Assembly: GCA_023426625.1 (NCBI GenBank)
Contig: JAFAAJ010000156.1
Span: 1-8,780, forward strand
Origin: Bacteroidota bacterium
GTDB taxonomy: Bacteria; Bacteroidota; Bacteroidia; Flavobacteriales; Weeksellaceae
Length of the DNA: 8,780 nucleotides
Direction: 5' to 3'
Shown: positions 1 through 6,176 of the stretch, piece after piece
Position numbering within the stretch: the stretch's first letter is position 1
How the letters are laid out: each line of letters starts with the position of its first letter
Notes under the pieces: generated by a model
The model's database searches: none
What the model was told of the DNA's origin: nothing
What the model saw: only the letters and a program-made list of their open reading frames with translations
Translations under genes and position numbers: made by a program

Positions 1-17
1 TGCACAGCGTTACCAAT

Positions 18-35
18 AGTTTTGGAAACAAAATT
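18..35 (+). other. Small hairpin abutting the tRNA-Gly 5' end
   Basis: A seven-pair stem (AGTTTTG at 18-24 with CAAAATT at 29-35, one G-T pair) is closed by a GAAA tetraloop and ends directly at the first base of tRNA-Gly. It may be a spacer structure in a longer tRNA precursor whose upstream part lies outside the window. It is short and AT-rich, so chance is a real alternative. The rest of positions 1-17 shows nothing I recognise. Confidence 0.3.
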
Positions 36-107
36 GCGGAAGTAGCTCAGTTGGTAGAGCGTCAGCCTTCCAAGCTGAATGTCGCGGGTTCGACCCCGTC
101 TTCCGCT
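36..107 (+). tRNA. tRNA-Gly (anticodon TCC)
   Basis: This glycine tRNA reads GGA/GGG codons. The cloverleaf is visible: acceptor strands 36-42 and 100-106 pair fully, the D stem is GCTC/GAGC (45-48, 57-60), the anticodon stem is 62-66/74-78, and loop 67-73 carries TCC at 69-71. The T stem GCGGG (84-88) pairs with CCCGT (95-99), which leaves a T loop of only six bases (TTCGAC, 89-94) instead of the nearly universal seven. The gene is therefore one base shorter than expected for its arm sizes. The base after the acceptor is T107, followed by CAA, so CCA is not encoded. In Escherichia coli the equivalent glyT lies in the thrU-tyrU-glyT-thrT-tufB operon, which matches the position here. Confidence 0.93.
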
Positions 108-111
108 CAAC

Positions 112-141
112 AAAAATCACGCTGTATAGTGTGATTTTTTT
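112..141 (+). terminator. Terminator-like hairpin between tRNA-Gly and tRNA-Thr
   Basis: An 11-pair stem (112-122 with 129-139, one G-T pair) with loop TGTATA is followed by a run of T to 141. It has the form of an intrinsic terminator. It ends only seven bases before tRNA-Thr, so it may instead be a leaky terminator or a processing spacer in a shared precursor. Confidence 0.7.
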
Positions 142-148
142 ATTTACT

Positions 149-220
149 GCCGATATAGCTCAGGGGTAGAGCGCTTCCTTGGTAAGGAAGAGGTCTCGGG
201 TTCAAATCCCGATATTGGCT
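149..220 (+). tRNA. tRNA-Thr (anticodon GGT)
   Basis: This threonine tRNA reads ACC/ACU codons. The acceptor strands are 149-155 and 213-219 (one G-T pair), the D stem is 158-161/169-172, and the anticodon stem is 174-178/186-190 with GGT at 181-183. The T stem is 196-200/208-212 around a normal seven-base loop, TTCAAAT. The discriminator base is T220 and CCA is not encoded. It corresponds to thrT of the E. coli thrT-tufB arrangement, but here a two-component system separates it from tuf. I see no room for a separate promoter between the preceding hairpin and this gene. Confidence 0.96.
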
Positions 221-229
221 CTCGCTTCG

Positions 230-257
230 ATCCCGAATTCTTTCGGGATATTTTTTT
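230..257 (+). terminator. Intrinsic terminator after the tRNA pair
   Basis: A perfect eight-pair stem, ATCCCGAA (230-237) with TTCGGGAT (242-249), has a TTCT loop and is followed by A and seven T. It closes the tRNA transcript and isolates it from the two-component genes downstream. Confidence 0.85.
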
Positions 258-333
258 ATCCTTATATGAATATTTTTACAGTTGAATTTCTTTTTATATC
301 GTGTTTTTAGAAATAACAGTCGTAAATTTTCTC

Positions 334-341
334 TAAATTCG
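334..341 (+). promoter_or_regulatory. Weak candidate -7 box upstream of the response regulator
   Basis: TAAATTCG matches seven of eight bases of the Bacteroidetes -7 consensus TAnnTTTG and lies 15 bases before the response regulator start. No TTG -33 element is visible at the usual distance. The AT-rich stretch 258-355 otherwise shows nothing distinct, although a promoter must lie there if the upstream terminator works. Confidence 0.25.
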
Positions 342-355
342 TATAAAAAATACTG

Positions 356-1039
356 ATGAATATTCTTTTACTGGAAGACGATCTTATTCTTTCTGCTGAA
401 TTGTGTAAGTTTTTAGAGTCAAGTCAGTTTACCTGTGATAAAATATATGATGGGGAATCTTTCCTGCATCAGATCAAGAGCAATACCTATGATTTGTATC
501 TGCTGGACATTAATGTTCCAAAGATCAATGGTCTTGAAGTATGCAGAACCATACGCACGTTTGATAAAAATACACCTATCATTGTCATTTCCGCTTATGG
601 GGATCTTGCCGACAAAAAGGAAGCTTTTGACAGGTTGGCTGATGACTACCTGGTAAAACCATTCCAGTTTGAAGAACTTCTGTTGCGGATCAATTCTTTA
701 ATGAGAAGAAAAGGACTTTCCGGTAATGTAGATCAGGATGATATTATCAGAATCGATGACCTTATCATTAATAAAACGGAACAAAAAGTATACAGGGCGG
801 GAAATGAGATACCTCTTACCTTGAAGGAGTTTCAATTATTGGTTTATCTGGCAGATGCCAAAGGAAAAGCAATTTCCAAGCAACAGATTACTGAGAATGT
901 ATGGGAACATAATTTCAATACGAATACTAATACGGTAGAAGTGTATATCAATTTTTTAAGGAAAAAGATTGATAAAGATTATAAAGTAAAGCTTATTCAT
1001 ACCCGTTCCGGATTCGGATATTACCTTAGTCCGTTGTAG
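356..1039 (+). CDS. OmpR/PhoB-family response regulator
   Basis: This is the cytoplasmic output partner of the sensor kinase encoded next to it. The 227-residue length is typical of the family. The receiver domain covers about residues 1-116: acidic pocket E7/D8/D9, phospho-acceptor D51 in LLDINVP, switch residue S79, and the conserved K101-P102 pair. The C-terminal winged-helix DNA-binding domain covers about 130-227, with a recognition-helix region near VEVYINFLRKKI and the ending IHTRSGFGYYL. All key receiver residues are present, so it should be phosphorylated by the kinase and bind DNA as a dimer. The start ATG follows an A-rich stretch with no Shine-Dalgarno site, as is usual in Flavobacteriia. 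The stop is TAG, one base before the kinase ATG, so the two genes are surely one transcript. The target genes and signal cannot be read from the sequence. Confidence 0.95.
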   Translation: MNILLLEDDLILSAELCKFLESSQFTCDKIYDGESFLHQIKSNTYDLYLLDINVPKINGLEVCRTIRTFDKNTPIIVISAYGDLADKKEAFDRLADDYLVKPFQFEELLLRINSLMRRKGLSGNVDQDDIIRIDDLIINKTEQKVYRAGNEIPLTLKEFQLLVYLADAKGKAISKQQITENVWEHNFNTNTNTVEVYINFLRKKIDKDYKVKLIHTRSGFGYYLSPL

Positions 1040-1040
1040 A

Positions 1041-2414
1041 ATGTCTCTGAAAAGAAAAATCACAGTAACGATCAGTATTGTATTTTCATTGCTATTTGGA
1101 ATAGTGATGGCGGTTATATATATGTCTTTTGATGACTTCCGTAGGAATGAATTCAAAGAAAGATTTATGCAAAGGCTGGAATTTACAGCGCATTTTATTT
1201 CTCAATCTGACCATCTTAATGCAGAAGATGCTTTTAAGTTCATCAATGAAAATTCAGATAATATACTCCTCAATGAAAAAATCCTGGTTTTTAATGGTCA
1301 GAAACAATTAATCTATAGTACCATCAAAGACATACATGTTATAGAGTATAAAACTTTGCTGGAGGAATTGGATGAAAAAAAGGTAATATATGATGAAAAG
1401 GCTGTTCCGGAAATCTATGCGGCATTAAGGTCTATTAATGGGGATAATTATTACATTATTACCAGTGCTTCTGATGTGAACGGAAAATCTAAGCTGGCTT
1501 ATCTGAAATACCTTCTGATCACTTCATATGGAATGTGTGTACTGCTTATTGGCTTTTTCAGTTACTATTTTATGGGAAGATTTCTGCGTCCTTTGGAAGA
1601 TCTGAACAAACAGATCTCTGAGGTTACCGCTCACAAACTTATTACAAAAGTTCACGATCATCATTCGGATGATGAGATAAATGTACTTGCGAGATCATTT
1701 AATACCATGATAGGAAGGCTGAATGATGTTTTTCAGTCACAGAAAGATTTTACGGCAAGTGCTTCTCATGAGATCAGGACACCAATTACCAGAATGGCTT
1801 TCCAACTGGAGAATTTAATCAAGCTTGAACCGCATTCACCGGAAACATTGTCGTCTTTGAAGCGTATTCAACAGGATGTTTACCAATTGTCGGATCTTAC
1901 AAATTCCCTATTGCTGCTTACTAAATTTGATAAAGAAAATATCCAGAGTATTTATGAGGAAGTGAGAATTGACGAGGTGATCTTTGAATCCTTCGAAGCA
2001 GTGGAGAAAAGTTATCCTGAGCTTGCTATGGATTTTATGATTTCGGAAAATACCTCTGCAAGTGCGCTTTTAACAATAAAGGGAATTCAGGCTTTGTTGG
2101 ACATTGTTTTTATAAATCTTTTTAAAAATGCTGCAGTGTATTCTGATAACACCCAAGTGAAAGTTTCCATTACAGAAACTAATTCATTTCTTACTGTAGA
2201 TGTCTTTTCTTATGGTAAAACCATTTCTGAAGAAGAGCAGGCCAGGCTGTTCGCAGCATTTATGAGGGGGAATAATTCTCAAAATATTCCCGGTTCGGGA
2301 TTAGGACTTCGGATTGTGAAGCGTATTCTGGAATACCATAATGCGGAAATTATGTATTCCTGTCCGTTGGAAAATACCAACAAATTCAGTGTGATTTTTA
2401 ATAAAATAACCTGA
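1041..2414 (+). CDS. Membrane sensor histidine kinase (HAMP, HisKA, HATPase_c)
   Basis: This 457-residue sensor kinase should phosphorylate the adjacent regulator. The order is: transmembrane segment 1 at about residues 8-28, an extracytoplasmic sensor region at about 30-153, transmembrane segment 2 at about 157-178, a HAMP linker from about 179-232, and a dimerisation/phospho-acceptor helix with H243 in SASHEIRTPITRM. The ATP-binding domain has an N box with N359 and N363 (FINLFKNAAVYSDN), an F-box region (ARLFAAF, about 401-407) and a G2 box (GSGLGL, 418-423). The G1 box is degenerate: the usual DxGxG reads SYGKT at 390-394, keeping G392 but replacing the nucleotide-binding Asp with Ser. 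Similar relaxed G1 boxes occur in some Bacteroidetes kinases, so activity is still likely. The sensor region has no family I recognise, and the stimulus is unknown. The stop is TGA, and no convincing terminator follows it before the tuf control region. Confidence 0.94.
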   Translation: MSLKRKITVTISIVFSLLFGIVMAVIYMSFDDFRRNEFKERFMQRLEFTAHFISQSDHLNAEDAFKFINENSDNILLNEKILVFNGQKQLIYSTIKDIHVIEYKTLLEELDEKKVIYDEKAVPEIYAALRSINGDNYYIITSASDVNGKSKLAYLKYLLITSYGMCVLLIGFFSYYFMGRFLRPLEDLNKQISEVTAHKLITKVHDHHSDDEINVLARSFNTMIGRLNDVFQSQKDFTASASHEIRTPITRMAFQLENLIKLEPHSPETLSSLKRIQQDVYQLSDLTNSLLLLTKFDKENIQSIYEEVRIDEVIFESFEAVEKSYPELAMDFMISENTSASALLTIKGIQALLDIVFINLFKNAAVYSDNTQVKVSITETNSFLTVDVFSYGKTISEEEQARLFAAFMRGNNSQNIPGSGLGLRIVKRILEYHNAEIMYSCPLENTNKFSVIFNKIT

Positions 2415-2545
2415 TTGTAATCATTAAAATTCCTGAAAATAGCATTTTAAATACACCTAAACCTTTGTCTTTTAGTGAGAAACAAATTTTATGAGGCTTT
2501 TTATTAAAAGGTTTTACAAAGATTTTTTCAATCAAGAAATTTGTG

Positions 2546-2553
2546 TAAATTTG
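2546..2553 (+). promoter_or_regulatory. Distal tuf promoter (P1), -7 box
   Basis: TAAATTTG is a perfect match to the Bacteroidetes -7 consensus and is followed by CAATCTCC. No TTG is present 17-23 bases upstream; that segment is a T tract. If active, it gives a tuf leader of about 145 bases that contains the AT-rich inverted repeat and the proximal promoter. Confidence 0.55.
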
Positions 2554-2595
2554 CAATCTCCATACAGAGGAATATAAGGTTTGTAATTCTTTGGA

Positions 2596-2640
2596 TTTGA
2601 ATATTAAAAACTTTTTTCGAAAATGGTTTTAATATTTAAA
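2596..2640 (+). repeat. AT-rich inverted repeat between the two tuf promoters
   Basis: Two 14-base arms, TTTGAATATTAAAA (2596-2609) and TTTTAATATTTAAA (2627-2640), pair completely with one G-T pair. The 17-base centre holds a smaller palindrome, TTTTCGAAAA (2614-2623). The right arm ends seven bases before the P2 -7 box, so the repeat covers the place where the P2 -33 element should be. It could be a protein-binding operator or an RNA hairpin in the P1 transcript. A chance repeat in AT-rich DNA is possible. Confidence 0.5.
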
Positions 2641-2647
2641 AATTCAT

Positions 2648-2655
2648 TATATTTG
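2648..2655 (+). promoter_or_regulatory. Proximal tuf promoter (P2), -7 box
   Basis: TATATTTG is a perfect match to TAnnTTTG, lies 43 bases before the tuf ATG, and is followed by CACACCG. A -33 TTG is not visible at the usual distance. The short A-rich untranslated leader fits a highly expressed flavobacterial gene. Confidence 0.65.
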
Positions 2656-2698
2656 CACACCGAAAATTTGAATAAACAATAAATAAATAATTTAAATC

Positions 2699-3886
2699 AT
2701 GGCAAAGGAAACGTTTAATCGTAACAAACCACACTTGAACATTGGTACTATTGGTCACGTTGACCATGGTAAAACTACTCTTACTGCTGCAATTAGTAGC
2801 GTATTAGCTAACAAGGGTCTTGCTGAGAAAAAAGATTTCTCTTCTATTGACTCTGCTCCAGAAGAAAAAGAAAGAGGTATCACTATTAATACAGCTCACA
2901 TCGAGTACGAAACTGAAAACAGACACTATGCTCACGTTGACTGTCCAGGTCACGCGGATTATGTAAAGAACATGGTAACTGGTGCTGCTCAGATGGATGG
3001 AGCAATCTTAGTATGTGCTGCAACTGATGGACCAATGCCTCAAACTAGAGAGCACATCCTACTTTGCCGTCAGGTAAACGTACCTAGAATCGTTGTTTTC
3101 ATGAACAAAGTTGATATGGTGGATGATGCTGAGTTATTAGAACTAGTTGAACTTGAACTTAGAGATTTATTATCTACTTACGAATATGACGGAGATAACT
3201 CTCCAGTAATCCAAGGATCTGCTCTTGGTGCTCTTAACGGAGACGAGAAGTGGGTTAAAACTGTAGAAGAATTAATGGATGCTGTTGATACTTGGATCGA
3301 GCAACCAGTAAGAGATCAGGATAAACCATTCTTGATGCCAATCGAAGACGTATTCTCTATTACAGGTAGAGGTACTGTAGCAACAGGTAGAATCGAATCT
3401 GGTGTTATCAATACTGGTGATCCGGTTGATATCGTAGGTATGGGTGATGAGAAATTAACTTCTACTATTACAGGGGTTGAGATGTTCAGAAAAATCCTAG
3501 ATAGAGGTGAAGCTGGTGATAACGTAGGTCTATTGTTGAGAGGTATTGAAAAAACTGACATCAAGAGAGGTATGGTTATCGCTAAGAAAGACTCTGTTAA
3601 ACCACACAAAAAATTCAAAGCTGAGGTTTATATCCTTTCTAAAGAAGAAGGTGGACGTCACACTCCATTCCACAACTAATACCGTCCTCAGTTCTATGTA
3701 AGAACTACTGACGTTACAGGTGAGATCTTCTTACCAGAAGGTGTAGAAATGGTAATGCCTGGTGATAACTTAACAATCACAGTAGAATTGTTACAACCAA
3801 TCGCTCTTAACGAGGGTCTTAGATTCGCGATCAGAGAAGGAGGTAGAACAGTTGGTGCTGGTCAGGTTACTGAAATCTTAGATTAA
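2699..3886 (+). pseudogene. tuf: Elongation factor Tu frame broken by an in-frame TAA at codon 327
   Basis: EF-Tu is the GTPase that delivers aminoacyl-tRNA to the ribosomal A site. The full frame would give 395 residues, the normal Bacteroidetes length. The GTPase domain is intact: P loop GHVDHGKT (19-26), switch I RGITI with T62, DCPGH (81-85), NKVD (136-139) and SAL (174-176). Domain II covers about 213-300. A TAA at 3677-3679 then stops translation after HTPFHN, inside domain III. From 3680 the same frame continues with YRPQFYVRTTDVTGEI and runs to the natural TAA at 3884-3886, ending in GAGQVTEILD. In related Bacteroidetes I recall lysine at this codon, so one change (AAA to TAA) would explain it. 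As read, the 326-residue product lacks most of domain III, which contacts the tRNA T stem and EF-Ts, and should not work. tuf is essential and usually single-copy in this phylum, so a base-call error is the simplest explanation. The gene itself is certain. Confidence 0.95.
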
Positions 3887-3904
3887 TAATCTTAAAAAAT
3901 AACT

Positions 3905-3938
3905 AAAGCTTCCGTAAGGAACTTCTTTACGGAGCTTT
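3905..3938 (+). terminator. Hairpin after tuf, weak or leaky terminator
   Basis: The stem pairs AAAGCT (3905-3910) with AGCTTT (3933-3938) and CCGTAA (3912-3917) with TTACGG (3927-3932), with one bulged T at 3911. Two further pairs close a five-base loop. The tract after it is short (TTTATCT), so it may act as a weak terminator, a 3' stabiliser, or a spacer before tRNA-Trp, which starts five bases later. Confidence 0.5.
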
Positions 3939-3942
3939 ATCT

Positions 3943-4013
3943 ACGGGCATCGTCCAATGGTAGGATACCGGTCTCCAAAACCGTTGATCAGGGTTCGAAT
4001 CCTTGTGCCCGTG
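3943..4013 (+). tRNA. tRNA-Trp (anticodon CCA)
   Basis: This tryptophan tRNA reads UGG. The acceptor strands ACGGGCA (3943-3949) and TGCCCGT (4006-4012) pair fully. The D stem is 3952-3955/3963-3966. The anticodon loop 3973-3979 carries CCA at 3975-3977, on a stem with one C-T mismatch at its base. The T stem 3989-3993/4001-4005 surrounds a normal seven-base loop. The discriminator base is G4013 and CCA is not encoded. A tRNA-Trp between tuf and secE is a familiar arrangement in bacteria. It lies only 12 bases before secE and is probably co-transcribed with it. Confidence 0.95.
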
Positions 4014-4025
4014 CAAATATAAATT

Positions 4026-4232
4026 ATGAGTTCATTTATCGATTTTTTGAAAGGTTCTTATAACGAATTCAGACACAAAGTTGAATGGCCAAAGTGGTCT
4101 GATCTGCAATCGTCTACTATTGTAGTAACAATTGCAACAGTAATTTTATCGTTATTTACCTTTGGAGTTGATGAATTGTTTTCTAAAGCAATCAGCAACA
4201 TAATAGGAATGCTAATCAACGTGTTCAATTAA
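4026..4232 (+). CDS. secE: Preprotein translocase subunit SecE
   Basis: SecE clamps the SecY channel of the inner-membrane protein translocon. The 68-residue size is that of the short, single-span SecE found outside the enterobacteria. The N-terminal amphipathic part carries the family signature EFRHKVEWPKW (14-24), where the VxWP turn precedes the membrane helix. One hydrophobic segment follows at about residues 30-49 (TIVVTIATVILSLFTFGV). The position tRNA-Trp, secE, nusG is the conserved bacterial order. The start is 12 bases after the tRNA 3' end, so tRNA processing would leave a very short leader. The gap to nusG is 18 bases. Confidence 0.95.
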   Translation: MSSFIDFLKGSYNEFRHKVEWPKWSDLQSSTIVVTIATVILSLFTFGVDELFSKAISNIIGMLINVFN

Positions 4233-4250
4233 AAAAAGTATTTTCCCATA

Positions 4251-4793
4251 ATGAGCGAATTGAAATGGTATGTGCTGAAAGCTATCAGCGGACAGGAAAA
4301 TAAAGTGAAAAACTATATTGAGACAGAAATCAAACGTTTAGGGTTTGAGCAGTATGTTACTCAAGTAGTTATTCCTATGGAAAAGGTTATTCAACTTAGA
4401 AACGGTAAAAAAGTTCCTAAGGAAAGACCTTATTATCCTGGTTACCTGATGATCGAAGCAGATTTGATGGGGGAAATTCCACATATCATTAAAAACATTC
4501 CTGGTGTTATTTCTTTCTTAAGTTTAACAAAAGGTGGGGATCCTGTTCCAATGAGAAAATCAGAAGTGAACAGAATGCTTGGTAGAATGGATGAGCTTTC
4601 TGAATTTGCAACAGATGTTGAGATTCCTTTCATCGTAGGAGAAAACGTTAAAGTAATTGACGGACCTTTCAACGGATTTAATGGTACAGTAGAAAAAATC
4701 TTGGAAGACAAGAAAAAAATTGAAGTTTCTGTACTGATCTTCGGAAGAAAAACTCCTATGGAACTTAGCTATATGCAGGTAGAGAAAATATAA
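4251..4793 (+). CDS. nusG: Transcription termination/antitermination factor NusG
   Basis: NusG binds elongating RNA polymerase, promotes processivity and couples it to Rho and the ribosome. The 180-residue protein has the NGN domain at about residues 1-110 (LKWYVLKAISGQENKV near the start, then RPYYPGYLMIEA and IKNIPGVISFL). A C-terminal KOW domain follows at about 126-180, with the diagnostic segment GENVKVIDGPFNGFNGTV (130-147). The length is normal with no inserted domain, which argues for housekeeping NusG rather than a specialised paralogue such as the UpxY-type factors of Bacteroides. It follows secE closely and should share its transcript, which ends at the strong hairpin just downstream. 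Confidence 0.97.
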   Translation: MSELKWYVLKAISGQENKVKNYIETEIKRLGFEQYVTQVVIPMEKVIQLRNGKKVPKERPYYPGYLMIEADLMGEIPHIIKNIPGVISFLSLTKGGDPVPMRKSEVNRMLGRMDELSEFATDVEIPFIVGENVKVIDGPFNGFNGTVEKILEDKKKIEVSVLIFGRKTPMELSYMQVEKI

Positions 4794-4812
4794 CTAAAGA
4801 TATATAATTATT

Positions 4813-4841
4813 AAAAGCGGATTTTTTTATCCGCTTTTTTT
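4813..4841 (+). terminator. Intrinsic terminator after nusG
   Basis: A perfect ten-pair stem, AAAAGCGGAT (4813-4822) with ATCCGCTTTT (4829-4838), has a six-T loop and is followed by further T. It ends the secE-nusG transcript and separates it from the membrane protein gene and from rplK. Confidence 0.9.
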
Positions 4842-4848
4842 ATTTTTG
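4841..4848 (+). promoter_or_regulatory. Candidate -7 box for the membrane glycosyltransferase-like gene
   Basis: TATTTTTG fits TAnnTTTG exactly and lies 17 bases before the ATG at 4866, overlapping the T tail of the nusG terminator. No TTG -33 element is visible, and a T-rich tail can match by chance. It lacks the TTTGCA extension found at the promoters of the translation genes. Confidence 0.4.
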
Positions 4849-4865
4849 TCTCAATAAGTTTATAT

Positions 4866-6098
4866 ATGCTGAGTCCTTCTAAAATGCGATCCATTGACTT
4901 TTTCCTGAATTGGAAGTCGTTTCTCGTTTTTAGCTGTATTGTTTTTTCTGCTAAGATTATCTTTTCAGCATATAATAATTTTAGTGCAGAATTTTTTGAG
5001 GATTGGAAGATTGCGGATAATTTAGCACATCATGGAGTTTATGCATGGCATATGAAGCATGGAAGTTCAGCGTATAAACTTCCGGCCTATCCTTTCTTTT
5101 TAAGTGTTTTTATCAAAACTTTCGGTGATCTAAATGCAATAAAGGTCATTATTATTGTACAACATTTTCTTTATTTTCTTCTTCCTATACTCATTATTAA
5201 AATATTTGATTGTTTTCAATTAAAAGCGGCAGGATTTTTAGCTGCATATTTCTTCATTTTTTCACCGGCTTATTTTTATTATTCCAGCATTTTAGAAGCG
5301 ACCAACCTTTTTATATTGCTTTTTGCTGTTTGGGGATATTTTTATTCTCAATTATGGACTTTACGGAACTCATTTTGGACAGTTGTTGTTTTTTCTATTG
5401 TCACTGCTATTGTTGCCTTAACTCAGATTGTGGCTGTTCCCATTATGGTATTAATGATCTTGTTGCTGGTCTTTTATAAGAAAATCCCTGTGAAATATTT
5501 TCTGACGATCGGAGGTATAGCTATGCTTGTTTATTCTCCGTGGATTATAAGAAACTATTTTACTTTTGATAAGATTGTTCTAAGTAAATCTCCTGCATGG
5601 CAGAACGTGTTCTTAGGATATACTTCGGATTGTCAGATTTTACCCAATCACTTTATTACTCAGGATGAAGAAAGAAAGATATTTGAAAAAGTAGCTTCAC
5701 AGGACGAGTTTGAAAGTGAGAAGATCTATCATGAAGAAGTTCTGAAAATTGTTGAGAAAGATAAGTTGGCACCATGGAAGAAAGCAATTAATAATTGCAT
5801 CAGCTTATGGTTTGTCCCTAAAAGATATTTTAATGATAATGGATTGTCTGTTCTTATAGGAAGGAAGCTGTATATCATCTGCATTAACTTTTTATTTTTA
5901 GTCAGTTTAATCTACTTTTTCAGAAGAAATAAGACGCTGTTTTTATTTTTATGTGTCCTATTTATAGGATTTACTATTCCTTATCTGATAGGGCATACCT
6001 CGAATATTCGCTTCAAACTCGATTTTGAATGGATAGAAACTTCAGTTATAGCATTGTTTATAGTCCTAAAATATTTTACTGATAAGAAGAACGCTTAA
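4866..6098 (+). CDS. Multi-pass membrane protein, GT-C (GT39/ArnT-like) glycosyltransferase candidate
   Basis: This 410-residue protein has about nine to ten hydrophobic segments, beginning near residues 18-36 and including 95-112, 121-139, 142-160, 170-205, 212-226, 335-351, 357-375 and 388-402. The first outer loop reads EDWKIADNLAHHGVYAW (45-61), then KLPAYPFFLSVF (71-82). This resembles the acidic D/E-x-x-x-x-A-x-N/L and P-x-YP pattern of GT-C transferases that use polyprenyl-phosphate sugars. After a membrane block come SPWIIRNYFTFDKIVLSKS and a soluble segment, about 252-320, also common in this family. E45/D46 are plausible catalytic acids. Donor and acceptor are unknown; roles in surface glycan, lipid A or protein glycosylation are all possible. 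An internal ATG at codon 7 is an alternative start. The gene is its own unit between the nusG terminator and the rplK promoter, and its codon use is less biased than that of the ribosomal genes around it. Confidence 0.75.
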   Translation: MLSPSKMRSIDFFLNWKSFLVFSCIVFSAKIIFSAYNNFSAEFFEDWKIADNLAHHGVYAWHMKHGSSAYKLPAYPFFLSVFIKTFGDLNAIKVIIIVQHFLYFLLPILIIKIFDCFQLKAAGFLAAYFFIFSPAYFYYSSILEATNLFILLFAVWGYFYSQLWTLRNSFWTVVVFSIVTAIVALTQIVAVPIMVLMILLLVFYKKIPVKYFLTIGGIAMLVYSPWIIRNYFTFDKIVLSKSPAWQNVFLGYTSDCQILPNHFITQDEERKIFEKVASQDEFESEKIYHEEVLKIVEKDKLAPWKKAINNCISLWFVPKRYFNDNGLSVLIGRKLYIICINFLFLVSLIYFFRRNKTLFLFLCVLFIGFTIPYLIGHTSNIRFKLDFEWIETSVIALFIVLKYFTDKKNA

Positions 6099-6136
6099 TT
6101 AAAGTGGAATACTTTCTAAAAATCAGCACATTCCGT

Positions 6137-6166
6137 TTGCTAATTCAAAAATATTTCATAATTTTG
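6137..6166 (+). promoter_or_regulatory. Promoter of the rplK-rplA-rplJ-rplL operon
   Basis: TTG (6137-6139), 19 bases and TAATTTTG (6159-6166) match the Bacteroidetes -33/-7 consensus in both boxes and spacing. CAGTCCG follows. This is the best-formed promoter in the window and gives a leader of roughly 90 bases. Confidence 0.85.
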
Positions 6167-6176
6167 CAGTCCGAAA

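Noticed and set aside
956..1156. Reverse-strand open frame across the regulator-kinase junction
   Set aside because: It overlaps the well-supported winged-helix end and the first kinase membrane segment, with no independent signal.
2459..2514. AAACCTTT/AAAGGTTT pairing after the histidine kinase as a terminator
   Set aside because: The loop would be 40 bases and the stem is AT-rich without a proper T tail; too weak to call.
3316..3618. Antisense open frame across tuf, and similar ones across nusG, rplA and rplL
   Set aside because: They mirror strongly biased codons of conserved genes on the other strand, have no recognisable domains, and lack promoters.
3677..3679. Genetic code change or programmed readthrough at the tuf TAA
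   Set aside because: TAA is the natural stop of secE, nusG, the glycosyltransferase-like gene, rplK, rplA, rplJ, rplL and the full tuf frame, so it is not reassigned. The base after the codon is T, usually an efficient stop context, and I saw no adjacent structure suggesting recoding.
3680..3886. A separate small gene encoding the EF-Tu C-terminal part
   Set aside because: There is no start at the junction, and the segment continues the same frame exactly; it is the remainder of tuf, not a split-gene design.
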